From the NCBI GenBank assembly GCA_040381935.1, contig JBEIGJ010000061.1:1-11833 (forward strand): a DNA stretch of 11,833 nucleotides, written 5' to 3'. The DNA comes from Casp-actino8 sp040381935 (GTDB taxonomy: Bacteria > Actinomycetota > Acidimicrobiia > Acidimicrobiales > Ilumatobacteraceae). Shown here piece by piece: positions 1 through 7,210 of this stretch; positions within the stretch are counted from its first letter, which is position 1, and every line of letters begins with the position of its first letter. The notes below the pieces were generated by a model. That model worked only from the letters and a program-made list of their open reading frames with translations. It was not told where the DNA came from and made no database searches. The translations under genes were made by a program, and so were the position numbers.

Positions 1-1
1 A

Positions 2-226
2 CGAGGCATGACTGAAGCGCTCACAGTTCTCGAAACATTCCGGCCAGTCCTCTTTGCCAATCTCTTTGGCAGCCCTGCAGCCGTCGTACCGGCCGGCATG
101 GCCGAGGGTTTGCCCATCGGCGTACAAGTGAGTTCCTGGCGCTATCACGATCTTGCCTGTCTCAGCGTGGCCGCCATGATCGATGAGGCCCTAGGAATTC
201 AGACACCCATTGATCCTGTTCTCTGA
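2..226 (+). CDS. Amidase signature family protein, C-terminal fragment
   Basis: The reading frame is open from the left edge and ends in TGA at 224-226, so only about the last 74 residues are present. The stretch GSPAAVVPAGMAEGLPIGVQV is the typical C-terminal end of amidase-signature hydrolases (GatA/AmiE-like), where a glycine-proline-rich turn is followed by GLPxGVQ. The Ser-Ser-Lys catalytic triad of this family lies upstream, outside the window, so activity and substrate cannot be judged. An internal ATG at 8 is in frame but is very unlikely to be the real start, because the family is 450-500 residues long. The gene is followed after 46 bases by the MenE-like gene on the same strand, but that gene appears to have its own promoter. 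The family call is fairly secure; whether it is GatA or a catabolic amidase is open. Confidence 0.75.
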   Translation, partial: RGMTEALTVLETFRPVLFANLFGSPAAVVPAGMAEGLPIGVQVSSWRYHDLACLSVAAMIDEALGIQTPIDPVL

Positions 227-260
227 CCCCACCGGCCACCAGAAATTTTCGGTCGCGCCT

Positions 261-266
261 TAACCT
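261..266 (+). promoter_or_regulatory. Candidate -10 box TAACCT of a leaderless promoter
   Basis: TAACCT fits the actinobacterial TANNNT -10 pattern and is separated from the GTG at 273 by exactly six bases, which would put the transcription start on the G of the start codon. No clear TTGACA-like -35 is visible. No Shine-Dalgarno sequence precedes the GTG, which fits leaderless initiation. The same geometry recurs at five other starts in the window. Confidence 0.55.
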
Positions 267-272
267 GACAAC

Positions 273-1385
273 GTGTCATCCCTCGTCGCTGTCGATTTAC
301 CCGGAGGACTCCCCTTCGTTGATGCTCTCCAACGCGCATGGGATGCAGGCAATGCCGTTCTTCCGATCGACCAACGTCTACCGCAGTCGGCCAAAGAGCG
401 ACTGATCCAGGCTATGGCCCCTGATCTGATCATCGATGCCCAGGGAACCCATCGCTTCGATCAGGCCCAACCTGTGGGGCCTGATGATGCCCTGGTGGTG
501 GCAACCAGCGGATCGACGGGCGAACCCAAAGGAGTGGTGTTGACCCACGCCGCGATCGCGGCTTCGGCACGGGCCAGCTCTCAGGCATTGAACGTGGACC
601 ATTCCGACCATTGGCTGGCCTGTCTCCCCGTCGCCCACATCGGTGGCCTCTCGGTCATCACCCGGGCGCTAATCACCGGTATCCCCCTCACCGTACTACC
701 CGGGTTCGATGCCGATCAGGTGACGGCGTTGTCCCACGAGTGCACTCTGACTGCTCTGGTGGCAACTGCCTTACGCCGAATCGACCCGCGTCTTTTCCGG
801 ACAATTCTGCTTGGAGGAGGACGTCCCCCCGCCGAGCGACCAGCCAACACTGTGGCCACCTACGGCTTGACCGAAACAGGATCAGGTGTCGTCTATGACG
901 GGCGTCCTCTCCCGTCAGTCGAATGTTCCATCGCCGATGACGGCGAGATATTGATTCGCGGACCAATGCTGATGCGCTGCTACCGCGATGGAACTACCAC
1001 CATCGATGCCCAAGGCTGGCTGCACACCGACGATCTCGGATCTATCGAACCCGATGGCCTTATTCGCGTTGACGGTCGGCGCGGTGATGTCATCATCTCA
1101 GGTGGACAAAAGGTGTGGCCCGATGCGGTCGAAGCAGTTCTGGCGTCGGCCCTTGCACCTCACGACTTTTGCATCCTTGGCCTGCCAGACGAGGAGTGGG
1201 GAGAGCGCGTCATATTGGTGACCAATGATCGCGATATCAGTCTGGATACTGCTCGTAGTTTGGTGAAAGAAGAGCTTCCGGCATATTGCGCCCCTCAGGA
1301 GATTCGCTACGTCGAGTTCATCCAGCGAACAGCATTGGGAAAAGTCCGGCGGAGTGAACTTCGTAGCCAATTGCTCGAGACATGA
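273..1385 (+). CDS. menE: MenE-like o-succinylbenzoate-CoA ligase / AMP-forming acyl-CoA ligase
   Basis: This is a 370-residue ANL-superfamily adenylating enzyme, expected to make an acyl-AMP and then an acyl-CoA. Visible motifs are the phosphate-binding loop TSGSTGEPKG (about 78-87), HWLACLPVAHIGGL (113-126), TYGLTETGSGVVYDG (196-210), the ribose-binding aspartate region HTDDLG (251-256) and the C-terminal catalytic lysine in TALGKVRR (K357). The shortness of the N-terminal part and the YGLTET-xxx-VYDG stretch resemble actinobacterial MenE, which activates o-succinylbenzoate in menaquinone synthesis; ordinary fatty-acyl-CoA ligases are 500 residues or longer. No other men gene is visible, and the neighbours are an amidase and an SDR, so a different aromatic or carboxylic acid substrate remains possible. 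The GTG start is chosen because the protein begins at the expected place and a TANNNT box lies six bases upstream. Confidence 0.72.
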   Translation: MSSLVAVDLPGGLPFVDALQRAWDAGNAVLPIDQRLPQSAKERLIQAMAPDLIIDAQGTHRFDQAQPVGPDDALVVATSGSTGEPKGVVLTHAAIAASARASSQALNVDHSDHWLACLPVAHIGGLSVITRALITGIPLTVLPGFDADQVTALSHECTLTALVATALRRIDPRLFRTILLGGGRPPAERPANTVATYGLTETGSGVVYDGRPLPSVECSIADDGEILIRGPMLMRCYRDGTTTIDAQGWLHTDDLGSIEPDGLIRVDGRRGDVIISGGQKVWPDAVEAVLASALAPHDFCILGLPDEEWGERVILVTNDRDISLDTARSLVKEELPAYCAPQEIRYVEFIQRTALGKVRRSELRSQLLET

Positions 1386-1403
1386 CGTCCCTGCCCTCAC
1401 CAG

Positions 1404-1409
1404 TAGTTT
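1404..1409 (+). promoter_or_regulatory. Candidate -10 box TAGTTT of a leaderless promoter
   Basis: TAGTTT lies six bases before the ATG at 1416, so transcription would start at that ATG. A partial -35-like ATGACG (1382-1387, four of six to TTGACA) lies 16 bases upstream and overlaps the stop of the preceding ligase gene. This argues for the ATG at 1416 over the GTGs at 1410 and 1413 as the start of the SDR. Confidence 0.5.
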
Positions 1410-1415
1410 GTGGTG

Positions 1416-2213
1416 ATGAATCCCGCCAAGAGTTCGTCACCACTTGAGGATAAAACTGCACTCGTCACCGGGGCCGCGTCCGGTATCGGACGAGCGATCA
1501 CAGCGAGATTCGTTGCCGATGGCGCCAGGGTGGTCGCTGGAGACGTTGACCGCGAGGGATTGGATCGTTTGACTGCCGAATTCGGATCGGCGGTTGCCAC
1601 GATGTACTGCGATGTCACCGACGAGGACGATGTCGCAGGCCTTACTTCACTGGCACTGCAATCATTTGGTGGGTTGGACATCGTCGTTGCCAATGCAGGC
1701 GCTGGCACCTATGGCCTCATCGCCGAACATCCCCTCGAAGAATGGAAACGCATCATCGACCTGTGCTTGACCGGTGTCTTCATCACGTTGAAGCACACCG
1801 GCGCCCATATTCGTCCCGGCGGTTCGATCATCACCATTTCCTCTCTCAATGCCATCCAGCCCTCGAAGGGTATGGCTGCATATTGCGCGGCTAAAGCTGG
1901 CGTGGCCATGCTGACTCGGGTGGCCGCCATGGAATTCGGTGGGCGGGGAATTCGTGCCAATACCATCGCCCCAGGACTCGTGGAGACCAACGCCACCAGT
2001 GGCTTTTTCTCGATTCCCGATGTTGTCACCGAGTTCAAAGAGAACTCGACTCTGGGACGTCATGCATCTCCCGATGAAATTGCCAACGTGGCCGCCTTTT
2101 TGGCCTCAAATGATTCGGCCTTCATGAGTGCCGCTTTCTTGTCGGTCGATGGCGGCGGCAATACCGGCCGCTATCCCGATCTCCCGGCTATTTTCACTCG
2201 ACTCAGCTCGTAG
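1416..2213 (+). CDS. SDR family NAD(P)-dependent oxidoreductase
   Basis: This is a 265-residue classical short-chain dehydrogenase/reductase. It shows the TGAASGIG dinucleotide-binding loop near residue 18, an Asp after beta-2 (VVAGD, suggesting NAD(H) rather than NADP(H)), NAG near 93-95, the catalytic serine in ISS near 143, and the YCAAK Tyr-Lys pair near 156/160. APGLVETNA and the C-terminal SVDGG stretch are also typical. It should oxidise an alcohol or reduce a ketone; the substrate cannot be read from the sequence. The start is the ATG at 1416; two in-frame GTG codons at 1410 and 1413 are possible alternatives. The gene follows the MenE-like gene by 30 bases but probably has its own leaderless promoter. 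Its stop codon runs 11 bases into the 3' end of the convergent CNNM gene. Confidence 0.88.
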   Translation: MNPAKSSSPLEDKTALVTGAASGIGRAITARFVADGARVVAGDVDREGLDRLTAEFGSAVATMYCDVTDEDDVAGLTSLALQSFGGLDIVVANAGAGTYGLIAEHPLEEWKRIIDLCLTGVFITLKHTGAHIRPGGSIITISSLNAIQPSKGMAAYCAAKAGVAMLTRVAAMEFGGRGIRANTIAPGLVETNATSGFFSIPDVVTEFKENSTLGRHASPDEIANVAAFLASNDSAFMSAAFLSVDGGGNTGRYPDLPAIFTRLSS

Positions 2214-3540
2214 TTGCGGGCGTATCGGCGGTGTGGTCGAGAATCGCCGCTGACTCTTTCAGAGTGATCTTCACCGTGCGAATTCTCCGACCTTCAACTG
2301 CGGTCACCGTGAATCGCCAACCATCATGGTCGATACTCTCGCCCACCACTGGAACATGCTCCAGGGTTCCAAAGACGAAGCCGCCGATACTGTCCCATTC
2401 TTCATCGGGAATACTCAGTTCAAGTTCGTCATTGACATCGGAGACACTGGTTGATCCGTGAACCAAGTACTGGCCATCAGGCAGATGTTCAATGGCTTTA
2501 CGATCGGTGTCGTATTCATCGACAATCTCTCCAACCAATTCCTCGAGACAATCTTCCAAAGTCACCAGACCGGCAATACTGCCGTATTCATCGGCAACGA
2601 CGGCCAAGTGATATTTCTTTTCCTGCATTTCTCGCATGAGCCGGCTCACGGGCTTGTTCTCGGGAATGACCACGACACCGCGCATGTGCTTGTTGATCGG
2701 AGCCGCGCCATTGCCGGCCCGCTCTTGACGTACGAGATCTTTGATGAAGGCCACACCTTTGACATCGTCATCGTCGCCGAGAACTGGAATTCGGGAAAAA
2801 CCATGTTCGATGGCGACATCCACGACCTGGGTCAACGTCGACGTGTAGGGAACCGTGACCATGTCGGGCAGAGGAACCATGATCTCACGAACAATGGTGT
2901 CGCCAAATTCAATGATCGATTCGATGAGATCTCGCTCTTCTTCTTCGATGACCTCATCATTCATGGCCGCTTCAACGATGCCGAGGAGCTCTTGCTCACT
3001 GACGAAGGGGCCCTGTTTCAATCCCTTGCCTCGCACGATGACATTGGTCAGGCTGATCAACCAGCCAGAAACCATTTTCAAAGGTGGAAACGAAACGAGA
3101 AGCCGTGTGCCACGGGCGGTCGTGAGTGCAGCCCGTTCGGGGTACAACAGTGCATAGGTCTTGGGAACAGCTTCGGCAAGAACGAAGAAGACGACCACGT
3201 TGAGAACGACACCGACAACGACCCCAATCGCCCCAAATGCCGAAGCGGCGAGGATGCCGGTCAGAGTCGCCTGCACGGTCTGGCACACATTCACCGAAAG
3301 CAACAGCGGGTTCACCCACTTTTCGGGCTCTCCCACCAATTCCTTCAAGGCCTTGCCTTGTCGGGCGCCACCTTCGGCCATTGCCGCCGCTTTGGGTTTG
3401 GTCATCCGCGACAGGCCCATTTCGGCCAATGACAAAAAGATCAGCACAATCAGGAGAATGAAAATGACCGCCAAGAGCGCCCAATCCGTAGCACCAACCG
3501 CCGCCAGCACAGATGTTGCCAACATGTTCATCGCTGTCAT
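2203..3540 (-). CDS. CNNM/CorC (TlyC-type hemolysin) family membrane protein with CBS pair
   Basis: This is a 445-residue membrane protein. The N-terminal DUF21/CNNM transmembrane domain (about residues 18-190) has hydrophobic helices near 18-42, 80-100 and 105-130, plus a fourth near 145-170. The conserved AEMGLSR and AEAVPKTYALLYP stretches are present. Two CBS domains follow: the first contains IEHGFSRIPVLG and the second KYHLAVVADEYGSIAGLVTLEDCLEELVGEI. A CorC_HlyC domain lies near 350-430 (LPDGQYLVHGSTSVSDVND, SIGGFVFG, then the GWRFTV strand). Relatives are proposed Mg2+/Co2+ efflux or homeostasis proteins; the name hemolysin is historical. The ATG overlaps the TGA of ybeY by four bases (ATGA), a sign of translational coupling, and the phoH-ybeY-CNNM order is a common bacterial operon. 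The 3' end overlaps the SDR stop, so no separate terminator is seen here. Confidence 0.9.
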   Translation of the reverse strand: MTAMNMLATSVLAAVGATDWALLAVIFILLIVLIFLSLAEMGLSRMTKPKAAAMAEGGARQGKALKELVGEPEKWVNPLLLSVNVCQTVQATLTGILAASAFGAIGVVVGVVLNVVVFFVLAEAVPKTYALLYPERAALTTARGTRLLVSFPPLKMVSGWLISLTNVIVRGKGLKQGPFVSEQELLGIVEAAMNDEVIEEEERDLIESIIEFGDTIVREIMVPLPDMVTVPYTSTLTQVVDVAIEHGFSRIPVLGDDDDVKGVAFIKDLVRQERAGNGAAPINKHMRGVVVIPENKPVSRLMREMQEKKYHLAVVADEYGSIAGLVTLEDCLEELVGEIVDEYDTDRKAIEHLPDGQYLVHGSTSVSDVNDELELSIPDEEWDSIGGFVFGTLEHVPVVGESIDHDGWRFTVTAVEGRRIRTVKITLKESAAILDHTADTPATTS

Positions 3541-4148
3541 GAGGTTACCTCCTGCCGAAAGCCCAGCGGGACTTCACCATGCCAATGGAACTTCTCCAGC
3601 AAATCCCGTTCGCGTCGCTGCATGGCAGCAGTTTTGTCCGCAGTGTCGTGGTCCCAGCCCAGAATATGCAAGACCCCGTGCACGACGAGCAAGGCCATCT
3701 CGTCATCCAAAGTCCCTGCATGACCCGGGGCTTGCCGTTGAGCAACTTCGGGGCAAATCACGATGTCACCGAGAAGGAGGGGCAGGTCGCCCCGATCGGG
3801 CGGGGATCGATCCGGACCACGGCTCGCCCCAGTCGGGCCGCTCACCACTTCCAAGACTTCTCCCCCGTCAATAGGGAAGGACAACACATCAGTTGGACCA
3901 GCCTCATTCATATGTTCGGCGTTGAGATCAGCAATATCGGCTTCGGTGACGAAAAAGATGCTCAGTTCAGTTCCACCGCGTACCCCTTCATCGACGAGAA
4001 CATCACCAGCAAGCCGCTGCCAACGTTCGACATCGACAGCCACAGTTGACTGCTCATCGGCACAGAACACTTCAGGCTCGGTATCGCCGCCGACCTTGGA
4101 CCGACGACGAAACCTAGGTGGCCCGTCAACCACGGGAACTCTTTTCAT
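3537..4148 (-). CDS. ybeY: Endoribonuclease YbeY
   Basis: YbeY is a zinc metalloendoribonuclease that acts in 16S rRNA 3'-end maturation and ribosome quality control in the cytoplasm. The signature HGVLHILGWDH (residues 157-167 from the chosen start) carries the three zinc-binding histidines. The upstream GPTDVLSFP and LGDIVICPEVA stretches are also family landmarks. From the ATG at 4148 the protein is 203 residues, somewhat longer than the usual 150-180, with about 25 unconserved residues before the conserved core. The start is uncertain. An in-frame ATG at 4211 would place 86 bases inside phoH. The ATG at 4148 overlaps the phoH end by 23 bases. A GTG at 4133, preceded by AAAAGAG, is a good alternative. 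The gene sits between phoH and the CNNM gene and overlaps both, so it is clearly in the operon. Confidence 0.93.
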   Translation of the reverse strand: MKRVPVVDGPPRFRRRSKVGGDTEPEVFCADEQSTVAVDVERWQRLAGDVLVDEGVRGGTELSIFFVTEADIADLNAEHMNEAGPTDVLSFPIDGGEVLEVVSGPTGASRGPDRSPPDRGDLPLLLGDIVICPEVAQRQAPGHAGTLDDEMALLVVHGVLHILGWDHDTADKTAAMQRRERDLLEKFHWHGEVPLGFRQEVTS

Positions 4149-5079
4149 AGGCGGCAACGATGTCCCCAACAATACGGTGACGAACCACGTCACTGGCGTT
4201 GAGATGCACAAATGTCAGACCGTCGATTCCGGTGAGAATCTTGTCGAGCCCGGTCAAGCCACTTCTGCCGTCGGCCACATCGACTTGGGTGATGTCGCCA
4301 GTGACGACCACCTTCGATCCAAAGCCAATTCGCGTTAGGAACATCTTCATTTGTTCGGGCGTGGTGTTCTGCGCCTCGTCCAAAATGATGAAGCTGTTGT
4401 TCAAGGTTCGGCCGCGCATGAAAGCCAACGGAGCCACCTCTAGAGATTGCTTTTCGTGCAACTTTTGCACTCCTTCGCCATCCACCATGTCGTACAGCGC
4501 ATCATAGAGAGGACGCAAGTACGGGTCGATCTTGGCCATCAGGTCCCCAGGGAGAAAGCCCAAGCGCTCTCCGGCTTCTACGGCCGGGCGAGTGAGAATG
4601 ATGCGCTGTACCGACTTCGATTGCAACGCGTGAACCGCGAGAGCTACTGCCAGCCAACTCTTGCCGGTTCCCGCTGGTCCGATTCCAAAGGTCACGACAT
4701 TGCTGCGAATGGCATCAACGTAGCGTTTCTGTCCGGCAGTTTTTGGCCGAATGGTGCGACCTTTCGACGTCCGCAAAATGTCGTCCGTCAGTACTGCACT
4801 GGGACTCTCATCGATTTGCACCATGCCGATACAACGCTTGATCACCGCTTCGTCGATGTTTTCACCGATCTGCAGGAGACGAATCAATTCTTCGAAAAGT
4901 CGAGCCACGATTTCACCAGGACGACCGGAGATGGTCACCTCGTTTCCACGCACCGAAATAACGGCGTCAGGAAATGATTCTTCGATCAGACGCAAGTAAC
5001 TGTCACGCGCTCCGAGGAGGCCGGCCATCAGATGGGATCCAGGAACGACGACGGTCGATATAGAAGTGGAGGAGGTCAT
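4126..5079 (-). CDS. PhoH family ATPase (PhoH-like protein)
   Basis: This is a 317-residue cytoplasmic P-loop ATPase of the PhoH family, thought to act with RNA-processing enzymes such as YbeY; the exact biochemical role is not settled. The Walker A motif is GPAGTGKS (134-141) and Walker B is IILDEAQN (231-238), followed by MKMFLTRIGFGSKVVVTGDITQVD, which is highly characteristic. An N-terminal region of about 100 residues with SVRGNEVTISG looks like the small RNA-binding-type domain found in PhoH-like proteins. The ATG at 5079 is preceded by GAGAG with suitable spacing. A possible -10 TACCGT lies at 5101-5096. The gap to the upstream reductase gene is 67 bases, so a promoter of its own is plausible. 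This heads the phoH-ybeY-CNNM block. Confidence 0.92.
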   Translation of the reverse strand: MTSSTSISTVVVPGSHLMAGLLGARDSYLRLIEESFPDAVISVRGNEVTISGRPGEIVARLFEELIRLLQIGENIDEAVIKRCIGMVQIDESPSAVLTDDILRTSKGRTIRPKTAGQKRYVDAIRSNVVTFGIGPAGTGKSWLAVALAVHALQSKSVQRIILTRPAVEAGERLGFLPGDLMAKIDPYLRPLYDALYDMVDGEGVQKLHEKQSLEVAPLAFMRGRTLNNSFIILDEAQNTTPEQMKMFLTRIGFGSKVVVTGDITQVDVADGRSGLTGLDKILTGIDGLTFVHLNASDVVRHRIVGDIVAAYEKSSRG

Positions 5080-5095
5080 TCGTTTCTCTCGCCCA

Positions 5096-5101
5096 ACGGT
5101 A
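5096..5101 (-). promoter_or_regulatory. Possible -10 box TACCGT for the phoH operon
   Basis: Read on the - strand, TACCGT matches TANNNT and would start a transcript about ten bases before the phoH ATG, with AGAG of the ribosome-binding site at its very 5' end. No -35 is recognisable. A single TANNNT match by itself is weak evidence. Confidence 0.3.
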
Positions 5102-5118
5102 TCCCGATTTCAGCCATC

Positions 5119-5140
5119 GGCGACCATTGGCGACCCATTG
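5119..5140. repeat. Short tandem repeat GGCGACC(C)ATT upstream of phoH
   Basis: GGCGACCATT at 5119-5128 is followed directly by GGCGACCCATTG at 5129-5140, two near-identical units about one helical turn apart. They lie between the stop of the reductase gene and the possible phoH -10 box, where a regulator site could be, but nothing else supports a function. Confidence 0.35.
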
Positions 5141-5146
5141 AATTCA

Positions 5147-6166
5147 TCATGGATGGGGTGCCACCACATACCGGCCCGAGACTTCCCCCTGCAAAATGGC
5201 AGTGAGGACGGCATCCAGACCTCCAAGGGTGATTTCGTGGCCAATGACGTCGAGTCCGGCTGGTCGGAGATCACTGGCGATCCGACTCCATGTCTCAATG
5301 CGGCGAGGCATCGGGGTCTGTACCGAATCGATACCAAGCAAGGCCACGCCCCGCAAGATAAAGGGCATCACCGTGGAGGGAAGAGAAGCCCCACCAGTCA
5401 GACCGCTAGCCGCCACTGCCGCGCCATAGCGCAACTTTTTCAAGACGGTCGCCAAGGTCTGGCCACCGACACAATCCACGGCGGCTGCGTATTCCATGGT
5501 GCCAAGCGGTCGACCATCGTCTTGGGAAAGTTCCCGACGATCGATGACGCCAGTAGCGCCCAGGCTTCGCAAGTAATCGTGGGACGCGGCTTTGCCGGTG
5601 CTGGCCACGACTTCATGGCCCAGTCCCGCCAACATTGACACCGCCATACTGCCGACCCCACCAGTTGCCCCAGTAACCAGAACCGGACCGTCGCCCGGAC
5701 GCAGACCCCAGTCTTGGAGGGCCATCACCGATAGAGCAGCGGTGAATCCCCCGGTCCCGATAATCATGGCCTCTCGAGCCGTGAGATCAGCCGGCATGGG
5801 CACAATCCACGGCGCTGGTACGCGTGCATAGCGGGCATAAGCACCATGGCGCGCCGTCCCGATGTCATAGCCGTGAGCCAAGACCAATTGACCAGCAGTG
5901 AAACCATCGCCATCGGCCACTACCCGGCCGGCGAGATCAACGCCGGGAATCAGCGGCGAAAGCCGCGCCACTTTTCCCGACAGCGTGGATGCCAAACCAT
6001 CTTTGAAATTCACACTCGACCACTCGACTTCGATCAGGACCCCATCGGGGGCGATGGCATCGAGCGTCACCGAGCGCACTCCCCGTGTAGGTGCATCCGG
6101 ATCATTGGAAAAGACAAAGGCCGGGAAGGGTTGTTCGACAGGCGACGAGGGCATGGGTGAAGACAT
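5147..6166 (-). CDS. YhdH/AcuI-type acrylyl-CoA reductase family (zinc-less MDR)
   Basis: This is a 339-residue medium-chain dehydrogenase/reductase of the YhdH/YhfP group, whose best-known member AcuI reduces acrylyl-CoA with NADPH during 3-hydroxypropionate and DMSP metabolism. Evidence is SSVNFKDGLA near 50-59, PGVDLAG near 74-80, the nucleotide-binding VTGATGGVG (164-172), the NADPH-favouring ASTGK after beta-2 (188-192), and SGLTGG-x-LPSTVMPFILRGV-x-LLGIDSV near 254-282, a signature of this subgroup. The zinc-ligand pattern of classical alcohol dehydrogenases is absent. The ATG at 6166 is only nine bases downstream of the LLM gene, but a TAGTCT box that includes that gene's stop codon sits six bases before it, so it may be transcribed both from upstream and as a leaderless mRNA. 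The family is clear; acrylyl-CoA as substrate is an inference. Confidence 0.85.
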   Translation of the reverse strand: MSSPMPSSPVEQPFPAFVFSNDPDAPTRGVRSVTLDAIAPDGVLIEVEWSSVNFKDGLASTLSGKVARLSPLIPGVDLAGRVVADGDGFTAGQLVLAHGYDIGTARHGAYARYARVPAPWIVPMPADLTAREAMIIGTGGFTAALSVMALQDWGLRPGDGPVLVTGATGGVGSMAVSMLAGLGHEVVASTGKAASHDYLRSLGATGVIDRRELSQDDGRPLGTMEYAAAVDCVGGQTLATVLKKLRYGAAVAASGLTGGASLPSTVMPFILRGVALLGIDSVQTPMPRRIETWSRIASDLRPAGLDVIGHEITLGGLDAVLTAILQGEVSGRYVVAPHP

Positions 6167-6172
6167 GACCGA

Positions 6173-6178
6173 AGACTA
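6173..6178 (-). promoter_or_regulatory. Candidate leaderless -10 box TAGTCT inside the LLM stop codon
   Basis: On the - strand the stop codon TAG of the LLM gene forms the first three bases of TAGTCT, exactly six bases before the ATG at 6166. A partial -35-like TTGTCC lies about 15 bases further upstream. This would give the reductase gene an internal leaderless promoter. Confidence 0.5.
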
Positions 6179-7096
6179 GACCTGCCCCGGCAAGGACAAG
6201 ATGGTGCGCGCGATGAACTCGATGCTTTCCAAGGTCTGGATTTCACTCGTGGAGTTTCCAGGAATGCCAACCCAGGTCACCCCAGCGGCCGCCAACTGAC
6301 CAAGAATGTCGCGATGATGCTCAACCGATGACGCCGGATCATTAATCCCGACATCGGGATACGTCACCAGCACATCCAACCCCAATTGACCTTGGGCGCG
6401 ATTTGGTGCCATATCGCGTAGTTCTCCTACCCGTTGCGCAAGCGTGGCGATATCTCCGATGTGTGCGGTGCGCGTTGTCGTCGACACGGTCTCATTCGAC
6501 AACATGGGCATCCACCCTTGAGCGCGTTCGGCAACCCGTTGAACTGTGACCCGAGCATTGCCCCCAATCCAGATGGGAATCGGCTGCTGACGCGGACGTG
6601 GCAGGCAGATCACATCCCGGGCTTCAAAATGTCGGCCAGTGAACGACAGTGGCTCGCCGGACCAAAAACGCGGCAACACATCCAAGGCTTCGTCGAACAA
6701 ATCATTGCGCTCGTCAAAATCCACACCAAGTGCCCGAAATTCACCCCGCTGATATCCCACACCCAACCCCAATGTGAAGCGACCCTCGGACAACAGATCA
6801 AGTGTGGCTGCGGCTTTGCCCAGTAAGAACGGATTGCGATAGGGCAAAACGCTCAAATAAGTGAGCAGCCGAATCCGCTCGGTCACCGCCGCAGCGTGAC
6901 CCAAGGCAATGAAGGGATCCAAGGTCTGATGGCCGCCGGCATCGAGCCAACGTGCCCCAGGTGCGGGGTGCTCCGTAAAAGACAATCCGTGCAAACCAGC
7001 ACGTTCGACAGCCCGTGCGATGGTTGTGACGCGCCCAGCCGCCAACATGTCACCAGTACGCCCGTGTGCATCGGGGTATTGGTACAAAATCTGCAC
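6176..7096 (-). CDS. LLM class flavin/F420-dependent oxidoreductase
   Basis: This is a 306-residue luciferase-like monooxygenase-fold (TIM barrel) protein. It begins with MQILYQYP, has VERAGLHGLSFTEHPAP (alpha-1/beta-2), then ERIRLLTYLSVLPYRNPFLLGKAAATLDLLSEGRFTLGLGVGYQRGEF, the most diagnostic block of the family, and later QPIPIWIGGNARVTVQRVAERAQGWMP. In actinobacteria such proteins mostly use coenzyme F420, but FMN cannot be excluded. The frame stays open upstream to 7501, but that would overlap the divergent LLM gene and adds no family-like sequence. I choose the GTG at 7096 because the first beta strand starts there and a TACCCT box lies six bases upstream. A GTG at 7147 with AAAAGG six bases before it is the main alternative. 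The gene lies just upstream of the AcuI-type reductase. Confidence 0.87.
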   Translation of the reverse strand: MQILYQYPDAHGRTGDMLAAGRVTTIARAVERAGLHGLSFTEHPAPGARWLDAGGHQTLDPFIALGHAAAVTERIRLLTYLSVLPYRNPFLLGKAAATLDLLSEGRFTLGLGVGYQRGEFRALGVDFDERNDLFDEALDVLPRFWSGEPLSFTGRHFEARDVICLPRPRQQPIPIWIGGNARVTVQRVAERAQGWMPMLSNETVSTTTRTAHIGDIATLAQRVGELRDMAPNRAQGQLGLDVLVTYPDVGINDPASSVEHHRDILGQLAAAGVTWVGIPGNSTSEIQTLESIEFIARTILSLPGQV

Positions 7097-7102
7097 AGAG
7101 CG

Positions 7103-7108
7103 AGGGTA
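7103..7108 (-). promoter_or_regulatory. Candidate leaderless -10 box TACCCT
   Basis: On the - strand TACCCT is followed by six bases and then the GTG at 7096, matching the leaderless geometry seen at other starts. The palindrome CGGTGCACCG (7121-7130) falls near where a -35 would be. Confidence 0.5.
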
Positions 7109-7120
7109 CCGTAGCCTCTC

Positions 7121-7180
7121 CGGTGCACCGACACTTTTCGGGTGCACGAACAACCTTTTCGGTGTTGGGGTCACTTCCCG
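7121..7180. repeat. Three degenerate ~20-bp direct repeats between divergent LLM genes
   Basis: Units begin with GGTG at 7122, 7141 and 7161 and end in a pyrimidine-rich part (ACTTTTCG, CCTTTTC, ACTTCCCG), giving spacings of 19 and 20 bases. The first two share GGTGCAC. The first unit is preceded by C, which makes the perfect 10-bp palindrome CGGTGCACCG. They lie in the 114-base divergent region and on two helical turns, so they could be cooperative sites for one regulator. The third unit is quite degenerate. Confidence 0.45.
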
Positions 7181-7210
7181 ATATACCGACGGCACGAAGC
7201 GGAACGGAAT

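Noticed and set aside
2458..3432. A 324-codon open frame on the + strand
   Set aside because: It is antisense to the well-supported CNNM gene; its translation has no recognisable domain and looks like a codon-bias shadow. The opposite strand shows clear CBS and CorC domains.
3161..3874. A 237-codon open frame on the + strand across the CNNM/ybeY junction
   Set aside because: It lies wholly antisense to two overlapping genes with family motifs, and its translation is low-complexity (Thr, Ala, Pro, Arg rich).
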